From contig JAVTVX010000013.1 of the NCBI GenBank assembly GCA_033439265.1, forward strand, positions 22,652,000-22,715,999: a stretch of DNA of 64,000 nt, read 5' to 3'. The position numbers and the translations under genes are program-made. The number at the start of each line of letters is the position of its first letter. Position 1 is the stretch's first letter. Shown here piece by piece: positions 35,990 through 48,980 of the stretch. The stretch is from Dillenia suffruticosa. Taxonomy: Eukaryota; Streptophyta; Magnoliopsida; Dilleniales; Dilleniaceae. The notes under the pieces were generated by a model that worked only from the letters and a program-made list of their open reading frames with translations, was not told the origin of the DNA and made no database searches.

Positions 35990-37243
35990 TATCATTTATG
36001 CCTGCCTGAAGTTTTGCATGGAGCTCAGCATTTTGGTTCCATGGATTTCATCTTGGTGCCGTGAGGCCTTATCCATGAGGCCTTATCCATGATAAACTAT
36101 GATGTTAACGCGCTTTCTTTCTTCACTGTTAAGATTCAGTCTCATTTCCTAGTTCCAAATAGACACACATCGCCCTAGTCATGGTTCAGTTTACTCATCT
36201 TTCTAGTCATACATCCAGGTAATTAGACTGAGTTGATTTGATGCGGCTCGACCTGTTTTACGTCTGAAAATTCTGCCGAGTGAAGCCTTCATCTGGCCTT
36301 GTCCCAAATATTTTATGCCCGGGCCTTCTCTTTGAAATTTGATCGAAAATACCGAAAATCCATTCCCTGGATGTTGATTTTGGGCAAATTTTGGGTGCTA
36401 GGCCTGTACAAGGGTCGATGAGGCCCAGATTCGTGCGCCTCAAACGGGCCAAAATGTCTCCCGCCTGTTGATCTTGGGCACTAGGCCTGGACAAAGTTCA
36501 GATTCGTTACATGCTTATTTCGCCCTGTTGGGAATGAACTTGGTCCTATTTGTCTGTAAATTTTGCGAAATTGCAACGTAATCGGAATCTTACCGTCTCC
36601 AGGTTATTTGGACCAATTAAAACCCAATGTAGCCAAGTCATCCCAAATGTTTATTTGTAGTCGGGCCCATCCGTAAAAGACCGGCATATTGCGACAAGAA
36701 TGTTTGTTGATTGTGAGTTATCTGTACCACAATTTTGCCTATGAGGCCCAAAATTATATTGGCTCCTTATCTATTCCTAGCCCAAATTTTGCAGAGGTAA
36801 GGCGGCTTTCCAGAGAATTGTAGCAGATTCGGATGGTCAGATCATTGTGATGGGCTGATTCAAGCCCAACTGAGTCCTAATGTGGCCTAGGTCCAAATGA
36901 GTTAACAGTGTTTTATATATATATATATATATTAAGACTCGAATCGAGCCTATTACATGGAAGGGGAAAGGTACCACTTGAATTGAAACTCATCAACAAA
37001 TGAGTTGAATGAGTTCACAGTGTAACAAACCTAATCAACTCATTTACAAGCTTCTACATGAAGCTTAGTCTCAAACTTCATAACAAACCAGATCAAGCAT
37101 TGAGATTTCTAAGCTGATCAACGCAATAAGCAGTTCCCCAAATTCAGACAGCAAAAGCACACATTGACCAGGCAGGCCAAGCAGAGTAGCCTTGTCCATG
37201 AGCATGTCTGAATACAACCATAGGTCATGCTCAACCAAGACCC
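35990..37243. other. Unassigned sequence
   Basis: After the ATP synthase 3' region no gene was recognised. It contains a 14-bp tandem duplication (GAGGCCTTATCCAT twice, 36062-36090) and a (TA)n run at 36915-36932. 36938-37000 shares the words CACTTGAATTGAAACTCATC with the repeat at 57268-57365. 36240-36900 is more GC-rich than its surroundings but has no recognisable coding content. Confidence 0.45.
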
Positions 37244-37395
37244 CCTCCCCCCAACTAATCTTATTCGAGTATCTATGGAGATCCAATTTAAGGAGTGATT
37301 TTTCTAATGTAATCTTTTCCATTCCCAAGTTACGAACCGAGGGTTGAGAGATTTATTATCTCATCCCACTAGACCGACTGTCCGTTAGTTGTCAA
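37244..37395 (-). mobile_element. tRNA-derived SINE
   Basis: Minus-strand A-box-like GGTCTAGTGGGATGAG and B-box-like CGGTTCGTAACT are spaced about 35 bp apart. The 3' body contains GATACTCGAATAAGATTAG and a G-rich stretch, similar in layout to the SINEs at 3624 and 4470. No target duplication was read. Confidence 0.6.
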
Positions 37396-37623
37396 ATTTA
37401 TTTGAAATTCCAGATTACAGAAAAACAATAGAAACCAAAATAGCTCTAATGTCCATATTTACAAGCACAGAACCATTTGTCACAATAAACTTAACAGATG
37501 TTACATACTACAAGAGAGGCTTCTCTCTGCTTTGATGCTTGACAGGTTTCATACACCTCCCATCTTAGTAAGTAGGAGATTTTCTTTGATGGCTCAAAGG
37601 TGTCTCTCTGTAGATGATTTCAA

Positions 37624-40600
37624 TTATCTCTGCTTTCTTTTAGAGTCAGATCTACTCCCTGCACATGGTAGGAGCAAATAAAAAAAGCCAGGTAATAATT
37701 CACAACATCAACGTCACCTAATGGATGTTTTGAATGAGAAAAATGCGTCTGGTTTTCTAACGGCATATGCAACAAAATTATCCTGCGGGTCTGTAAAGGG
37801 AAAATTTTTTGGGTAACACGATTAAGAGTCATGCACTTACGCACGCATATGCCAGCCAAAGATGTCACAATACACATACAGAATCACACAATCAGTTGCT
37901 TTGGAGCAATGCTACCTTCAAAGAAATATATAATGACAAGCACCCTTTCACACATTTTGAGGCTCAGTGACCAAGCTGTGCAGTCGTGCAATTGCAAAAT
38001 CTTTTTGTAGCATAACGAGTTAGTCCATAAAAAGAACTTGAAACATGATATTCACGCCAAGCAATTCAAGATTTTTTTCAAGGCCTATCCATACAAAATC
38101 CTCAGCCATAAAAGTATCCTTTTCACATTCTCCATGAAGCAAAAACATGGGACTATAGAATGTTCTAGAGCAACTACTATGATTGTTTACTATTGAACGA
38201 GAGACTTTCACATGTTAAGCAATACACTCAACAACCATTTTGTAACAACAATTTTGCAAAGCATCTCTAGAGTATTCAAAAAGTGCACACAAGTGTTTCA
38301 CAGCTGTCCAATTCTCAGAAAGAAAATAAAAATTAGACAGCATGTCACACTGGAGGAGCTTTTTGGCTTTTTTGTACTCTGCATAGCTTCATGCCTCATT
38401 TTTGCCTTCGTTAACAAGAAAATAATACTTTTCTCAAAGGAAAAAGGCACGAACAGAGAAGGATGTAGGAGCAAAGATATGACATTATTGTAAACTTCCT
38501 ACTTAAATGGGTAAATGCCAGGAACATCCCATACTCCAATTCAAAACAATACAAGGATTTTAGGATGGATAAATCAGTGACCTGGAATGGTAAAACCACT
38601 GAAATTCAGATGATGTCAACTCATTTATGTCAACTTTCTTTCCCAAGTAAACTTCGCTCTTAACATTATTGAGCAGATTCCATACTCTTTATATCACTCA
38701 CTAACCAAGTGAAACATCAGAAGATGTCATTGACTTGCGATGCAAGACTATGCATTTTTTTTAGAACGCTTTCGCAAATCAATTAGGGGTAAAATACTAA
38801 AACCCCTCAAATTCTACCCAACATGGTGTCATCGGTGGCTAAGTGATTAGTTTCTATGTCCACACACTGCCAACTCCAATATCGAAAATAACTAGTTTCT
38901 ATTTCCAACCACTTTGCAGTTTGCACAAAGTAATATTTCCGGTATGTGATATTTGGCATTCCAATAGACCCCCTTCTGACTCATGGACCACACACACTTT
39001 ACCCTAACACTGTAACAGCATACCACTTTGGAAGCAATATAGAGGGAATACTATTTCGATCTGATTACAGAATAAAGCACAGGAAGGTTAAGGGAAATAA
39101 CTTTGGATCAATGTGTTAAAGCAAACAATAATTTGGAAGGGAGCACAACTCTGGATGCTTCAATCATAGAAGGCCCTTGCTGAACCCCTATGATTCCTCA
39201 GTCCTGGGACGAAGAGAATAATAATTAAAAAATTAAGAACTGAATAAACAGAAAAGCCCAAACACAGAGCAAACTAAGAAATAAAAATATATTAGTAAGG
39301 CTGGCAATAAAGATTATGCAAAAAATTATACCTCAAATCATGAAACAAACATAATTATAAAATTGAGCAGAATCAATACAGCCAAATTTGACATCCATAG
39401 TCTAAATCTGAATGCAACCAGGAAAATAGATGAAATGTACAACTACCATTAAAAGTTGTATAGAAATGGAGAAGAATGAGATAGGTAATAAAGAAATTCT
39501 GAAGTTACAAAGGAAATATAAATGGAATAACCGATCTCACTGACATCTTTCTTCTTTCTCGATGAGTAGTAGATTCCCTTACAAAGAAAAGGCAAGTACG
39601 GGGGTAACTTCAGAAGGGAATTAAAAAGAAAATGTACCATGTAAGCAACCAAGAAGAAGGATGAAAACCTCAAAAAAAGCTGAAAAGTGATATCCTTAAC
39701 ACTAGATCCAATCCGTGTAAATAAAGTTCTAGAAGAGTCAATTATGAGATCACTTCTACTCAATATCAAGGGTTGGAAGAGGCCAGTGTTCTCTTAATCA
39801 GGAAATAGTTTTAGCAGGAATAGCGGAATAATTGTTCATGATTTCCAGCATCCATCACTAGCTAAAATGAAAATAAACTACTTCCATCCTTTCCCCTTCC
39901 CCTCATCTTAGCATCATCTTCTACAAAAAAGATAAACAAAACTGTTCCAAATAGGGGAACAGACCTACACATCCAAAGAAAGGAGAGATCATTATAATTT
40001 CATATCGTCTCTTAGTAATGGCTATCGTATGAATGCATATTGCATGTGCAAGAAAAAGAGAAAAATAAAATAATCCAATTTTGAAAAGAGATTTTAGGAG
40101 GAAAATTAGAGTTTGAGGTTGGCAGATAGACAATCTTATCTTTCCAATTTCTTTATTGAGATATAGCATTTTGGTATTTAGGGGTATTTTGGTCAAAACC
40201 ACTAGCAGGAATAATCATCCATTTACTAGTAGTTATAGATATATGAAGTTTCACAAGGAAACAAGCTTCTATTCAGAAAGGAAATTCTAACTGCTGCCAA
40301 CTGTTGGTGGAGGAATAAAGTGGTGGAAAGATTGAAAGTAAAGGTAGTCAGGCTTGCAGTTCAGGCTTAAATATTTTGCCTTTTGCATTGTTACTAGCAA
40401 CGGAAAAATTAAAAATAAAAATGAGGTGACCTTTTTTCTATTCCATTATGTTTCTTAATCTTCTTGATTGGTTTCATCAATTTAAATTGCTCCCTTTTTC
40501 ATCTACAAAACTCACATGCTTAAGCTTCTTTTACTAAGCTAACACACTTATCTTAGACAAGAACAGAACCAGAGTGAATTCCAAAACCATCAGCCCCCAA

Positions 40601-43600
40601 GTAAACAGCATATATAAATATTATAGATACAGAATATCTTACTCTCGGAGGATGGCTCTCCATCAGATCATTCTTCAGCATATGTCTCCCAGATTGGTGG
40701 AAATCCAAATAGGAAATGATTGAAGAGCTAAAGAAGAAGAGGACTACTTGAAGACTTTGACATGGAAAATGCTACAAACATATAAGAAAATGCAATCACT
40801 ATGCAGAACTTGCAGCCAGCCCACCAAGCCTCATCCAAAAATTGAGAAAACAAGGGGGAAACAGATCAACTACAGGATACCATTTAGTATTTATCTCATA
40901 TTTAACCAAAGGCTAATCAAACTAAGGTAGATTACATGGAAGTAAAATTTGATACCTTCTTCAATACAAACAAGTTGATTTTTGAAAAAGATTGCCTTCA
41001 TAAACTTCTCTTGAAGCCTCTAGCATGAATTGATCGAGCAAGAACTAAAGACCGTTTCACTTCAATTCCATGCTTTAAAAAACCACCTTTGTTGTTCTTC
41101 ATTCTCACACCAAAGGTATTGCTTGTTACAGATTAAGGAATTTAGCAAGGAGGACTAAAAAATTTGTCACCCTAAATACTAATTTCCAAGAGAAAATTAA
41201 GTGTGATATATAGATTAGAGTAAAGCAACTTTACATACTTTGATGCCACATTTACGTACAGTTAGTTCAATTAGCCTTGACCACATGGTTTCCTTGGAAC
41301 TAAGAACAAAACCTGTCAAAACCAGAACCAGTCAAAGGCTCCTGATTTCAGACTGCATCAGAACCTGGGGTGAAGGTTCGGTTCCCTTCAAAAACTGGAA
41401 CTGTGGAACCAAAAATTGAAATTTATATACATACATATTATATATAATACGAGTGGCTTTGATTTTTGAACAAAGACTAAGCTGCCCTTACTAATAGACA
41501 AATAATGGCTAGTTTGAGGGTAATTTTAGACGGTAATACTTAAAAAAAAAAAATTGTGAGGGGAAAAAAAAACATCAAGGCGGAACAAAACTGGAACAGA
41601 TTAGATATTCCAGTTCCGGTTTCTCTAACCATAGAACAAGAATTGCTGCTTCTAATTCCAGCTCTCACAGTTCTTGAACCGTGGTCAAGCAGAAATTCAA
41701 GTGCTTGATGCACCAAAAAGTGAGTCCTATCCAAAATCCAAATATATACATTGACTCGTGCTTGTCTATATCTTGACCAAATAAAAGTTCAAAGCAATAA
41801 TTGAGAAGGAAGAAAACCTCAACAGGGAATCCATTTTCAATTGTGCAGTACTTGTTAATGAAACCATCAAACTTAATGCAAATCCCATCAGCCGTCTCCA
41901 CGGTAAAGATGTCATACCTCTTCATGATTGGTGAAGAGCAAAAGCTCATGCTGCATGTTGCCTGTATGCACAAAAACATTAATAACTAAAGGACAAGTAG
42001 AAAAATCCACTTGTTAAAATAACATAGACATGTATATATTAATTGACATGTATATAGACAAAAGATAGATGTAGCAAAAATGAAAATACTTAGATGGATG
42101 TATGGGAAAACTAGAAAAGATAGAATTAGAAATGAAGAGATTCGTAATAAATTGGGAGTTAGTTCAATTTTAGAAAAAATGCGAGAGTATTGTCTGAGGT
42201 AGTTCGGGCATGTGCAAAGAATCAAAGATGCACTGATTAGGAGAACCGACGATCTAGTAAAACGTAAAGGTAGACCGCTAAAAACTTGGATACAAGTTAT
42301 TCGCAAAAACATAGAAGTTAAGGGTTTAGAAGAGGAAATGGTCTTGGTTAGGACTGGATGGCGTAAAAAAATCCGCACAAATTAAACCAATATATTTTAG
42401 ATTTTTATCTATTGATTTATTCATTAAATTTTCCTTTTCTTTTTCTTTTCTTTTTTAGTTTTATTTTAGATTATTTCATTTCTATTTATATTTTTTTTTC
42501 ATTTTATTTTATTTTTATTTCTTTATTTCACTTCTCCATTTTCTTTCTTTTTCAAATTTATCTCTCAAATGACCAACCCAAGTATTGAGATTAAATCTTA
42601 GTTTGTTGTTGTTGTTGTTGTTGTTAAGATCAAAACAACTTTGCGATTCAAACAATGACTTGCTTCAAAAGAAAGAGATAAGAAATGCTACAATATGAAC
42701 CAACAGTAGATTTGAAAATGTCTAAGGAAACAATTATCTTAAAAGCAAATGCCATATTAGAGCCATTATATCGAACCACCCATTTGCTTAGATATGCAAA
42801 GACAAAAAAAAAAAAGCATTTGTTTGAAAATGCAGCAGCCACCACTCTTCTAGCCATTAAATACGGTGAGAGCACTCAAATGTGAAGCATCCAAAAAAGG
42901 AAACGATCTCTATATTTACAACTATGCTATATATGAAAGTGGAAACATTAACTGAAGACTACCTGAGATAAAAATTTAAAAAAAAAAAAAAAAGAAAGTA
43001 CAAGAATTGAATTCCATTCAAAACTGAACCTAAGAGAGACAGAGAGCCGAATTTTATGTATGAGCTATTGCCCCAACAATAACAAAATCGGAAAAATGGA
43101 TGACGGTCTTACAGAAATTAACATGGCAGTTGAAGACAGAGTCCGTAGAATTCCTAACCCTAACTGAGAAAGTGAATTTACTTTCCCTGTGAACCAAAGG
43201 AGAAAAGTCTACAGTACAGAAACAGAATAACCAACAAAAACGAGAGCGGAAGAGTGAATCTGCAGCAATTTACCTACAGCTAAACACGAAAAATGAAAAT
43301 TGACTTCTATTACAAACCCTAACCCTAACAGAAAAAGAGAACATATTTCCTATGAACTAAAAGGGGATAATAACTAACAAATAACAATTGATATGTTGAC
43401 AACCATTTACCTAAACTAACAGAGAAACAGAAGCTATTCTCCAAATGAGCCAAGAGAGAATAAACCCTCAGAAACTTAAAAATAGATAAAATAAAATAAA
43501 ATAAATAGCCTACAAAGCCAAGTAGAAATTGAAACGGCCTGGCAACTAACCTAAAATAGATAAACCTTCCACCAACCGCTAATCTCTTGCCATTGACATC

Positions 43601-43797
43601 GTTTTTGGACTTCATCAACCACTGGTCATTCAAACATACCTACAATTGAGACACAGGGAAGAAGACATTGAACGTTAGACAAAACCCCACAATCGTGTTT
43701 CGTTCGAAAGGAAATCGAGAGAAGAAGAAGAAAAAGAAGAAGAAGAAACCGTTTTCTGAAAGTGTGATTTTGACAATTAAGAAAAAGGAGAAGCCAT
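37624..43797 (-). pseudogene. SANTA-domain kinetochore protein (KNL2/beta-KNL2-like), two in-frame stops
   Basis: Five minus-strand exons can be joined with GT-AG borders and perfect phase: 43750-43797, 43551-43639, 41818-41950, 40643-40727 and 37624-37658 (129 codons plus stop). They spell a SANTA domain: HFQKT, VCLNDQWLMKSK, GKRLAVGG, FCSSPIMKRYDIFTVETADG, GFINKYCTIENGFPVE and LFNHFLFGFPPIWETYAEE. The last exon is basic (RSRSDSKRKQR). SANTA proteins such as KNL2 help load centromeric histone CENH3. Two stops break the frame: TAA at codon 7 (43777-43779) and TGA (40668-40670) just past the domain. A start at an internal ATG in exon 2 (MKSKND) could still make most of a SANTA domain ending at the TGA. 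It is most likely a young pseudogene, or less likely a shortened gene. Confidence 0.8.
42062..42625 (+). mobile_element. RTE-type LINE 3' fragment inside a SANTA-gene intron
   Basis: Plus-strand translation gives DVAKMKILRWMYGKTRKDRI, RNKLGVSSILEKMREYC, FGHVQRIKDALIRR and KGRPLKTW, the RTE C-terminal region. A 3' untranslated part follows, ending in (TTG)n at 42604-42625. It is 5'-truncated to about 560 bp, with a stop before FGHVQR. Confidence 0.82.
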
Positions 43798-43847
43798 TGT
43801 TGAATGGACGTTGATTCTCAGTCGAGGGTTTCTAAGATCGATATGAA

Positions 43848-45412
43848 ATGACACCGCGCGCTTTAAAAATCCCTTTCTATTTTTTTTTTTTTTTTTTCTG
43901 GTTGAGAAAAATCCCTCCCTATGAACCGGAAGTTAAACAACTGGTAGTTTTGGGTCTAGCTTCGGCGGTTTGGGGAAAATGTCTCGGGTTTTCACTCTTG
44001 GAAATTTTAGATGCCTTAAATATTATATTATATATATTATTTATTAAAAAGACAAATAATTAAAAATTGAGAAAAAAAAAATGAAGTTGTCTATAACTGT
44101 TGGGTGCATGAGTAAGATAAAAATTTAAATTTCTGAATACACTACTAACAATTAAAAAAAAAAAAAAGAGAGACTCTAATTACTTTTTTTTCATAACCAC
44201 CCATAACTTATCTATTTAGCAATTTTATGTTAAATTTACTTTTCTAAAATTTATTTCTTTTTCTTAATTTATTTTTATTAAATTTATTAAATGATTAGGA
44301 TAATATATAAAATTTAACGAGCGATATGTCTATAAAAATTAAGATATCAACACACGATAGATGTTTAGATACAGAAAACTTGTGATGAATTTTGAATACC
44401 AAAATAAGAATGTCAATAGTTTGTATCAAATTGATATCCGTAAAGTACAGAAAACTATGGGTTTACTTTATTAATGTAGAGAATTGATAAACATTAGAGA
44501 TGATAAAAAAAAAAATAAGTAGTCATAATTATTAGAAAGGATTGAACCAAAAAATAATAATAATAATTGATACCCATTATTAACGTTGTTACTTGCCTAA
44601 ATAACTACGGGATGTCCTACCTAATCTAATCAACTTATAATGGACCACTCATATTTGTTTCATTTAGCTCAATTTCTCTTTATTTTATTCTTTCATATTT
44701 GTTTTGAATAAAATTTACATTAAAATAATTTAAATTATTAACATTCATATAATTCTAATATAGTCTAATATCAACTTTCCTAAATTACCTTTCAATAATT
44801 TGAAATTTTAAAAAAAAAATGGAGAATAATAAATAATTAGATATTTGATTAACATTTGCCCAAAAATCTATTTGGGTTATTACCCTTTTTTATGTATTAC
44901 TAAGGGCATATGAATTTGGAATTAAAATTGGATTTTTTGTTGTTATATTAGAGGCATATAATTTATCTTACATAATCTTCATGAATAAAAATATATAAAA
45001 ATTATTTTACAATTTAAATTAAATATTTATTTTTTGCATAGATGTAAAATTTTACTTGAGTGATAATATATTTTTTATAATGATTTAATTTTAATTTTGT
45101 TAAAAGACAAAATTTTTTCATGAATTCATTAAATGATTAAACCAGAGAAAATTTGATGTTAAAATTGGCTAAACTACAAAACCTCTTATTTAGCATATTT
45201 TCATGTTTCTAAATATTAATTTGAAAGTTGAAAAATAACTATTTTATGCATAGAATCTTAGGACCTAATTTCTTAATAAAAAAACACCGAGATTTTTCTA
45301 CCATTTACTCATTAAAAAAATGGGAAAAAAAGGGGTCAAAAGGAAAAGGCGTGCAGGTGCAAGTCATTAAAGCATATGCACGGGCTTTTGGGTCGGTGGT
45401 CAAGGGTGGGTT
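43848..45412. other. Intergenic AT-rich region, no gene seen
   Basis: Between the SANTA gene and the ORRM2-like gene. AT-rich with several homopolymer runs (43877-43899, 44153-44167, 44500-44515); nothing recognisable is encoded. Confidence 0.55.
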
Positions 45413-45416
45413 GGGG

Positions 45417-45426
45417 TTTTAGGGTT
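45417..45426 (+). promoter_or_regulatory. Telo-box-like motif upstream of the ORRM2-like gene
   Basis: TTTTAGGGTT (AACCCTAAAA on the other strand), about 100 bp upstream of the ATG. Telo-boxes are common in promoters of plant genes for RNA handling and translation. Confidence 0.4.
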
Positions 45427-45525
45427 CGCGGTTGATTGCATCTCCTTCAGACTCGACGCAGACTCGACGCGCAAAACCGCTCCACCGTCAGTCGACCTCA
45501 ATCAAGGACAGTGATCGCAGAGAGC

Positions 45526-47526
45526 ATGGTGACAAAATTTGGACTTGTAAGGAGACTCTCAACTTCGATATTCTCTTCGCAATCATCATCGGTTTCTTCT
45601 GCTGCTGCTGCTGCTGCCGCCGCCACTTCCACTACCACAGCTAATAACCTTCCACGGACCCCTTCAAACACTCTCTTCGTCTCAGGTTCTTTACTTCCCC
45701 TGAAGTGTTTATATTTGAGTTCCAGCCCATGTTTTTTTTAATGTTATTCGAATGCTTCGTTAGATTCAATTCACCAAGATTTACTCTTAGTGATTTTGTT
45801 TGATCGAAATCTCCGAGTTTTAGCTAGAAATGTATTTTGCTTATTTATATTTAGGGTTCTCTAGGAATGATTGTGAATGAAGGTACCTGTGCAACATTCG
45901 CAAAATCATAGTTTTTGCCATGATTTTCCAATTAAGCCACTTACATGGAAACACTAATGGCATTATGCACATAAAAGTTGTTGTAGTAAAATTTGTTACA
46001 AGCTACGTTGTTGCAACCTTCGAGGAACTTTCTAGAAATGAGCATCTTCCTCTTGTGTCTCCATGTTAGGTGCATCCATTAAACACATACACGATTCGAG
46101 ATATTTCAATTTACAATATTGTAAAATTCGTATAAAATTGTCACGGCGTGTCATGCGTTTGTGTCCTTTGTAGATAGGTTACTGGCTGATTGCTAAATCT
46201 GACGTTGCAGGTCTCAACAAGAGGACTACATCAGAGAAGCTTCACGAAGCTTTCTCAAAATTTGGTGACGTTGTTCAGGGTAATTATTAACTTTTTTTTT
46301 GTGTGTGTGGCGTGGGGGGTGGGGTGGGGTCTCATGAATTTGCTTCTGTTATTCTGGGTTCTCTCTCCTGCAAGTACGACAAGACTTGTGAATGTGAATA
46401 CAGGCCCTTCTCATGTTGGAAAAACATTTGAGCCTCTGCTAAACCTATAGATAGCCGTTTTCACTTGCTTAGTCTGATTGAGGAACAATATATGATGCTG
46501 ACAGTGTCTTTGCATTTTTCAAAAAGTTATTATTGGTGCGTAGGAGTTGAAGTGAGATTTCTGTCGGTCTGAACTGTGTGAATTGGTGAGTGTTAACAGC
46601 GTTTCAGTGTTAAAGTGTTATATCTTTTTAATAGTAATTTTTCTAGTTATATTCTTCATCACGTGTTTCCTGCTTAGAACTTTCTCACCCATATTCTTTA
46701 ATTTTCCCCTCATTTTAGGATGAGCTATAGCCACACAAGGTTCAAAACCATGATTAGTTTACCTAGATTTTTTTTTGGTGCGGATTTCTATTGATGGATT
46801 TTTGTCTACATTCCAGCCAGGGTAATAACAGATCGGGCTTCTGGGTACTCTAAAGGCTTTGGATTTGTGAAGTTCAAAACTGTTGAAGAAGCAAAACGGG
46901 GAATGGAGGGGATGGATGCACAGGTTAGATGGCTATACATTCTGCTATCATCAAATTTGATGAAAATTGAACCACAGGCCTACATGCTTGCACATGCATG
47001 TTCTTGAGTTCTGAAAATGGGCTCATGACTAGTTCTTGGTAGAGAATTTAGGTTTCTCAAAGTGATTGAAGATGGAGGAATTGTATCAAGGATGATGAGT
47101 ATTGTTGTTCAGGCTGCCATTATTTTCATGAATCCAGTAGGGTAATGAGGATAAGGACCAGGGTTAATAACCTGTGGTGATTCTAGAGTCTGGGAGTGGA
47201 AGGAATTCACTTGGAAGCTTCATATACTTAGTAATGTGACCATCTTCACACCCCGAGACCTTTGCCATGTCTCCACGTATCATCCATTACAAATGTAGCA
47301 ATGTCAGAGCTTCCAGTCATTTATCTTCAACTTGTCATTTATGCTACTCCAATCATTTATCTTCGTGTTAATGCACTTGGTTTTTTCTTCTTGTCAGTAA
47401 GATAGCTTGTTAACACTGATCGTGGGCCTGCAGTTTCTAGATGGATGGGTTATTTTTGCCGAATATGCACGGCCAAGACTGCCTCCTGGACAATCCGCTG
47501 CTCCAGAAAATGTACCCAAATACTAG
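45526..47526 (+). CDS. Organellar RRM-domain RNA-binding protein (ORRM2-like)
   Basis: Four exons: 45526-45685, 46211-46279, 46817-46923 and 47434-47526, all GT-AG with matching phase, giving 142 residues. The N-terminus (MVTKFGLVRRLSTSIFSSQ and an alanine run) is basic and Ser-rich without acidic residues, as in organelle targeting peptides. Residues about 49-125 are one RRM: RNP2 is LFVSGL and RNP1 is KGFGFVKF. The tail AEYARPRLPPGQS is the same as in ORRM2, a mitochondrial C-to-U editing factor of Arabidopsis. The ATG was chosen because the upstream in-frame sequence lacks a better start and a leader-like region precedes it. The alanine run comes from a GCT/GCC repeat and may vary in length. 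Confidence 0.9.
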
Positions 47527-47994
47527 CAAATGACGGGCTGAACTAGGAAATTTTAGTGATCAAATCCATGCAGAGAAGTTGCCGCCAGTATATGAACTCT
47601 TTGTTCTGACTTCTGAATCAAGAGGACGGGAGGTGCCTTGCAATCGGTGGAAGCTTAAGGAGTATTTAGGCTAAGATTCTTGTGGCCTCCTGATGCCTAT
47701 GGTTGGTCGTTTTCCTTTAGGCTTTTCTAGGGGTTACATCGTCCAAAATATTGTGATGAAATAAACAGATGTGTTTTATTGTACAATCAATTTTGGCTGA
47801 AGAGTTAAGAGTTGTTTTGCTTCTTAGCCTGCATTTTGTGCACTGCATACATGTGCCATAGAATCACAAGATCAGCACTGCAGATCAATTTGCGAGAGGG
47901 GTCCCAAAAAATTGTGAATGGAGATCCTTGTTCTGATCATGGTTTCTCATATCTTGCATGAAATGAAAAGAAAAAAAATGAAACAAGCAACAAA

Positions 47995-48439
47995 TAGACT
48001 TGTAACCAGGCCGGTTCAAGGGCGGTTCCGGGAACCGCGGGCTGGGCTGGCTGCGGTTCCTAGGTCAGTCTGGGCCGGGTCGAGCTGGTTCTAAAAATTT
48101 TTTTAGTTGAACGGCCTGGCCCCTGAACCGGAACCGGCTGACCAGTGCAAACTGGGTCGGGTCGGTTTGGGCCGAAAATGAAGTGTAAAATTTGGAGGAA
48201 AAAAAAAGGAAAAAAAAAAAAGAGGGACAATAGTTGTTGGAACCGGCCGGGTCGGGCCGGTTCTGGTTCCATGTTCGGGCCGGTTCCTGGTTCCAACATC
48301 TGTTGAATCGGCCCGGCCGCTTCAAGACCCGGTTCAAGCTGTGTCAGTTACTGTAGCTCCAGGTCCGGTTCACCGATCAGGCTTTTTTCGAGCCTGATGG
48401 GTCGATTTTCAGGGCCAAATCAGCCGGGGCACATCTCTA
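47995..48439. mobile_element. 445-bp non-autonomous hAT element with target duplication
   Basis: Termini are imperfect inverted repeats: TAGACTTGTAACCAGGCCGG at the left, and TAGAGATGTGCCCCGGCTG reading inward from the right. An 8-bp target duplication with one mismatch flanks them: GCAACAAA (47987-47994) and GCAACAAG (48440-48447). Both ends are rich in CCGGTT/GGGCCGG, and the right end has GCTACAGTAA, as in the element at 1-1725. The centre is an A-rich spacer with no coding capacity. It is a deletion derivative mobilised by a hAT transposase. Confidence 0.88.
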
Positions 48440-48980
48440 GCAACAAGCAGCGAACCAATTCACTTGCAGGATATTTTCTTCTAAGATAGGCAAGGTGATT
48501 TTATCCACGGCATATATTCCAGAGTCATCCTCAAAGAAAGTTTTCTTCCCCCCTTTCGAAGGAAATTCTTCTTAAGATTTTCCTATTAGTACTCTTTTTG
48601 TAAGATACATCTTCAAATAACACAACAATGCCCTGAAGGATGAAAAACGTGGTTTACCATGTTAAAATAAATAATTTTCATAAAAAATTATTTATCAAGT
48701 CACTTGTCCGTATTATGCATCAGAAATTATTATGGCAACCGCTGATAGGTGCTTGTTACCATTTTTTTTTTTTTTGACTTCTTCTCTCCTTATAAAAAAA
48801 AATTTTAACAAATTTTTTTTTTCTTTTTAAAAATAACTATTTTTACAAAAAAAATATAAAAAAAGTTTTAAATGAGAACCTCCTTAGAAGAGTTTTTTCT
48901 TTCTTTCTTTTTTAAAAAAATACCCAAACTTTTCTAGAGCTATATTTTTTTTATTCTATTTATATTCTCACTTGAATGAT

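Noticed and set aside
43158..43328. Interstitial telomere-like CCCTAACCCTAA words (two places)
   Set aside because: Only two units each, too short to be telomeric arrays; they lie in an intron of the SANTA gene.
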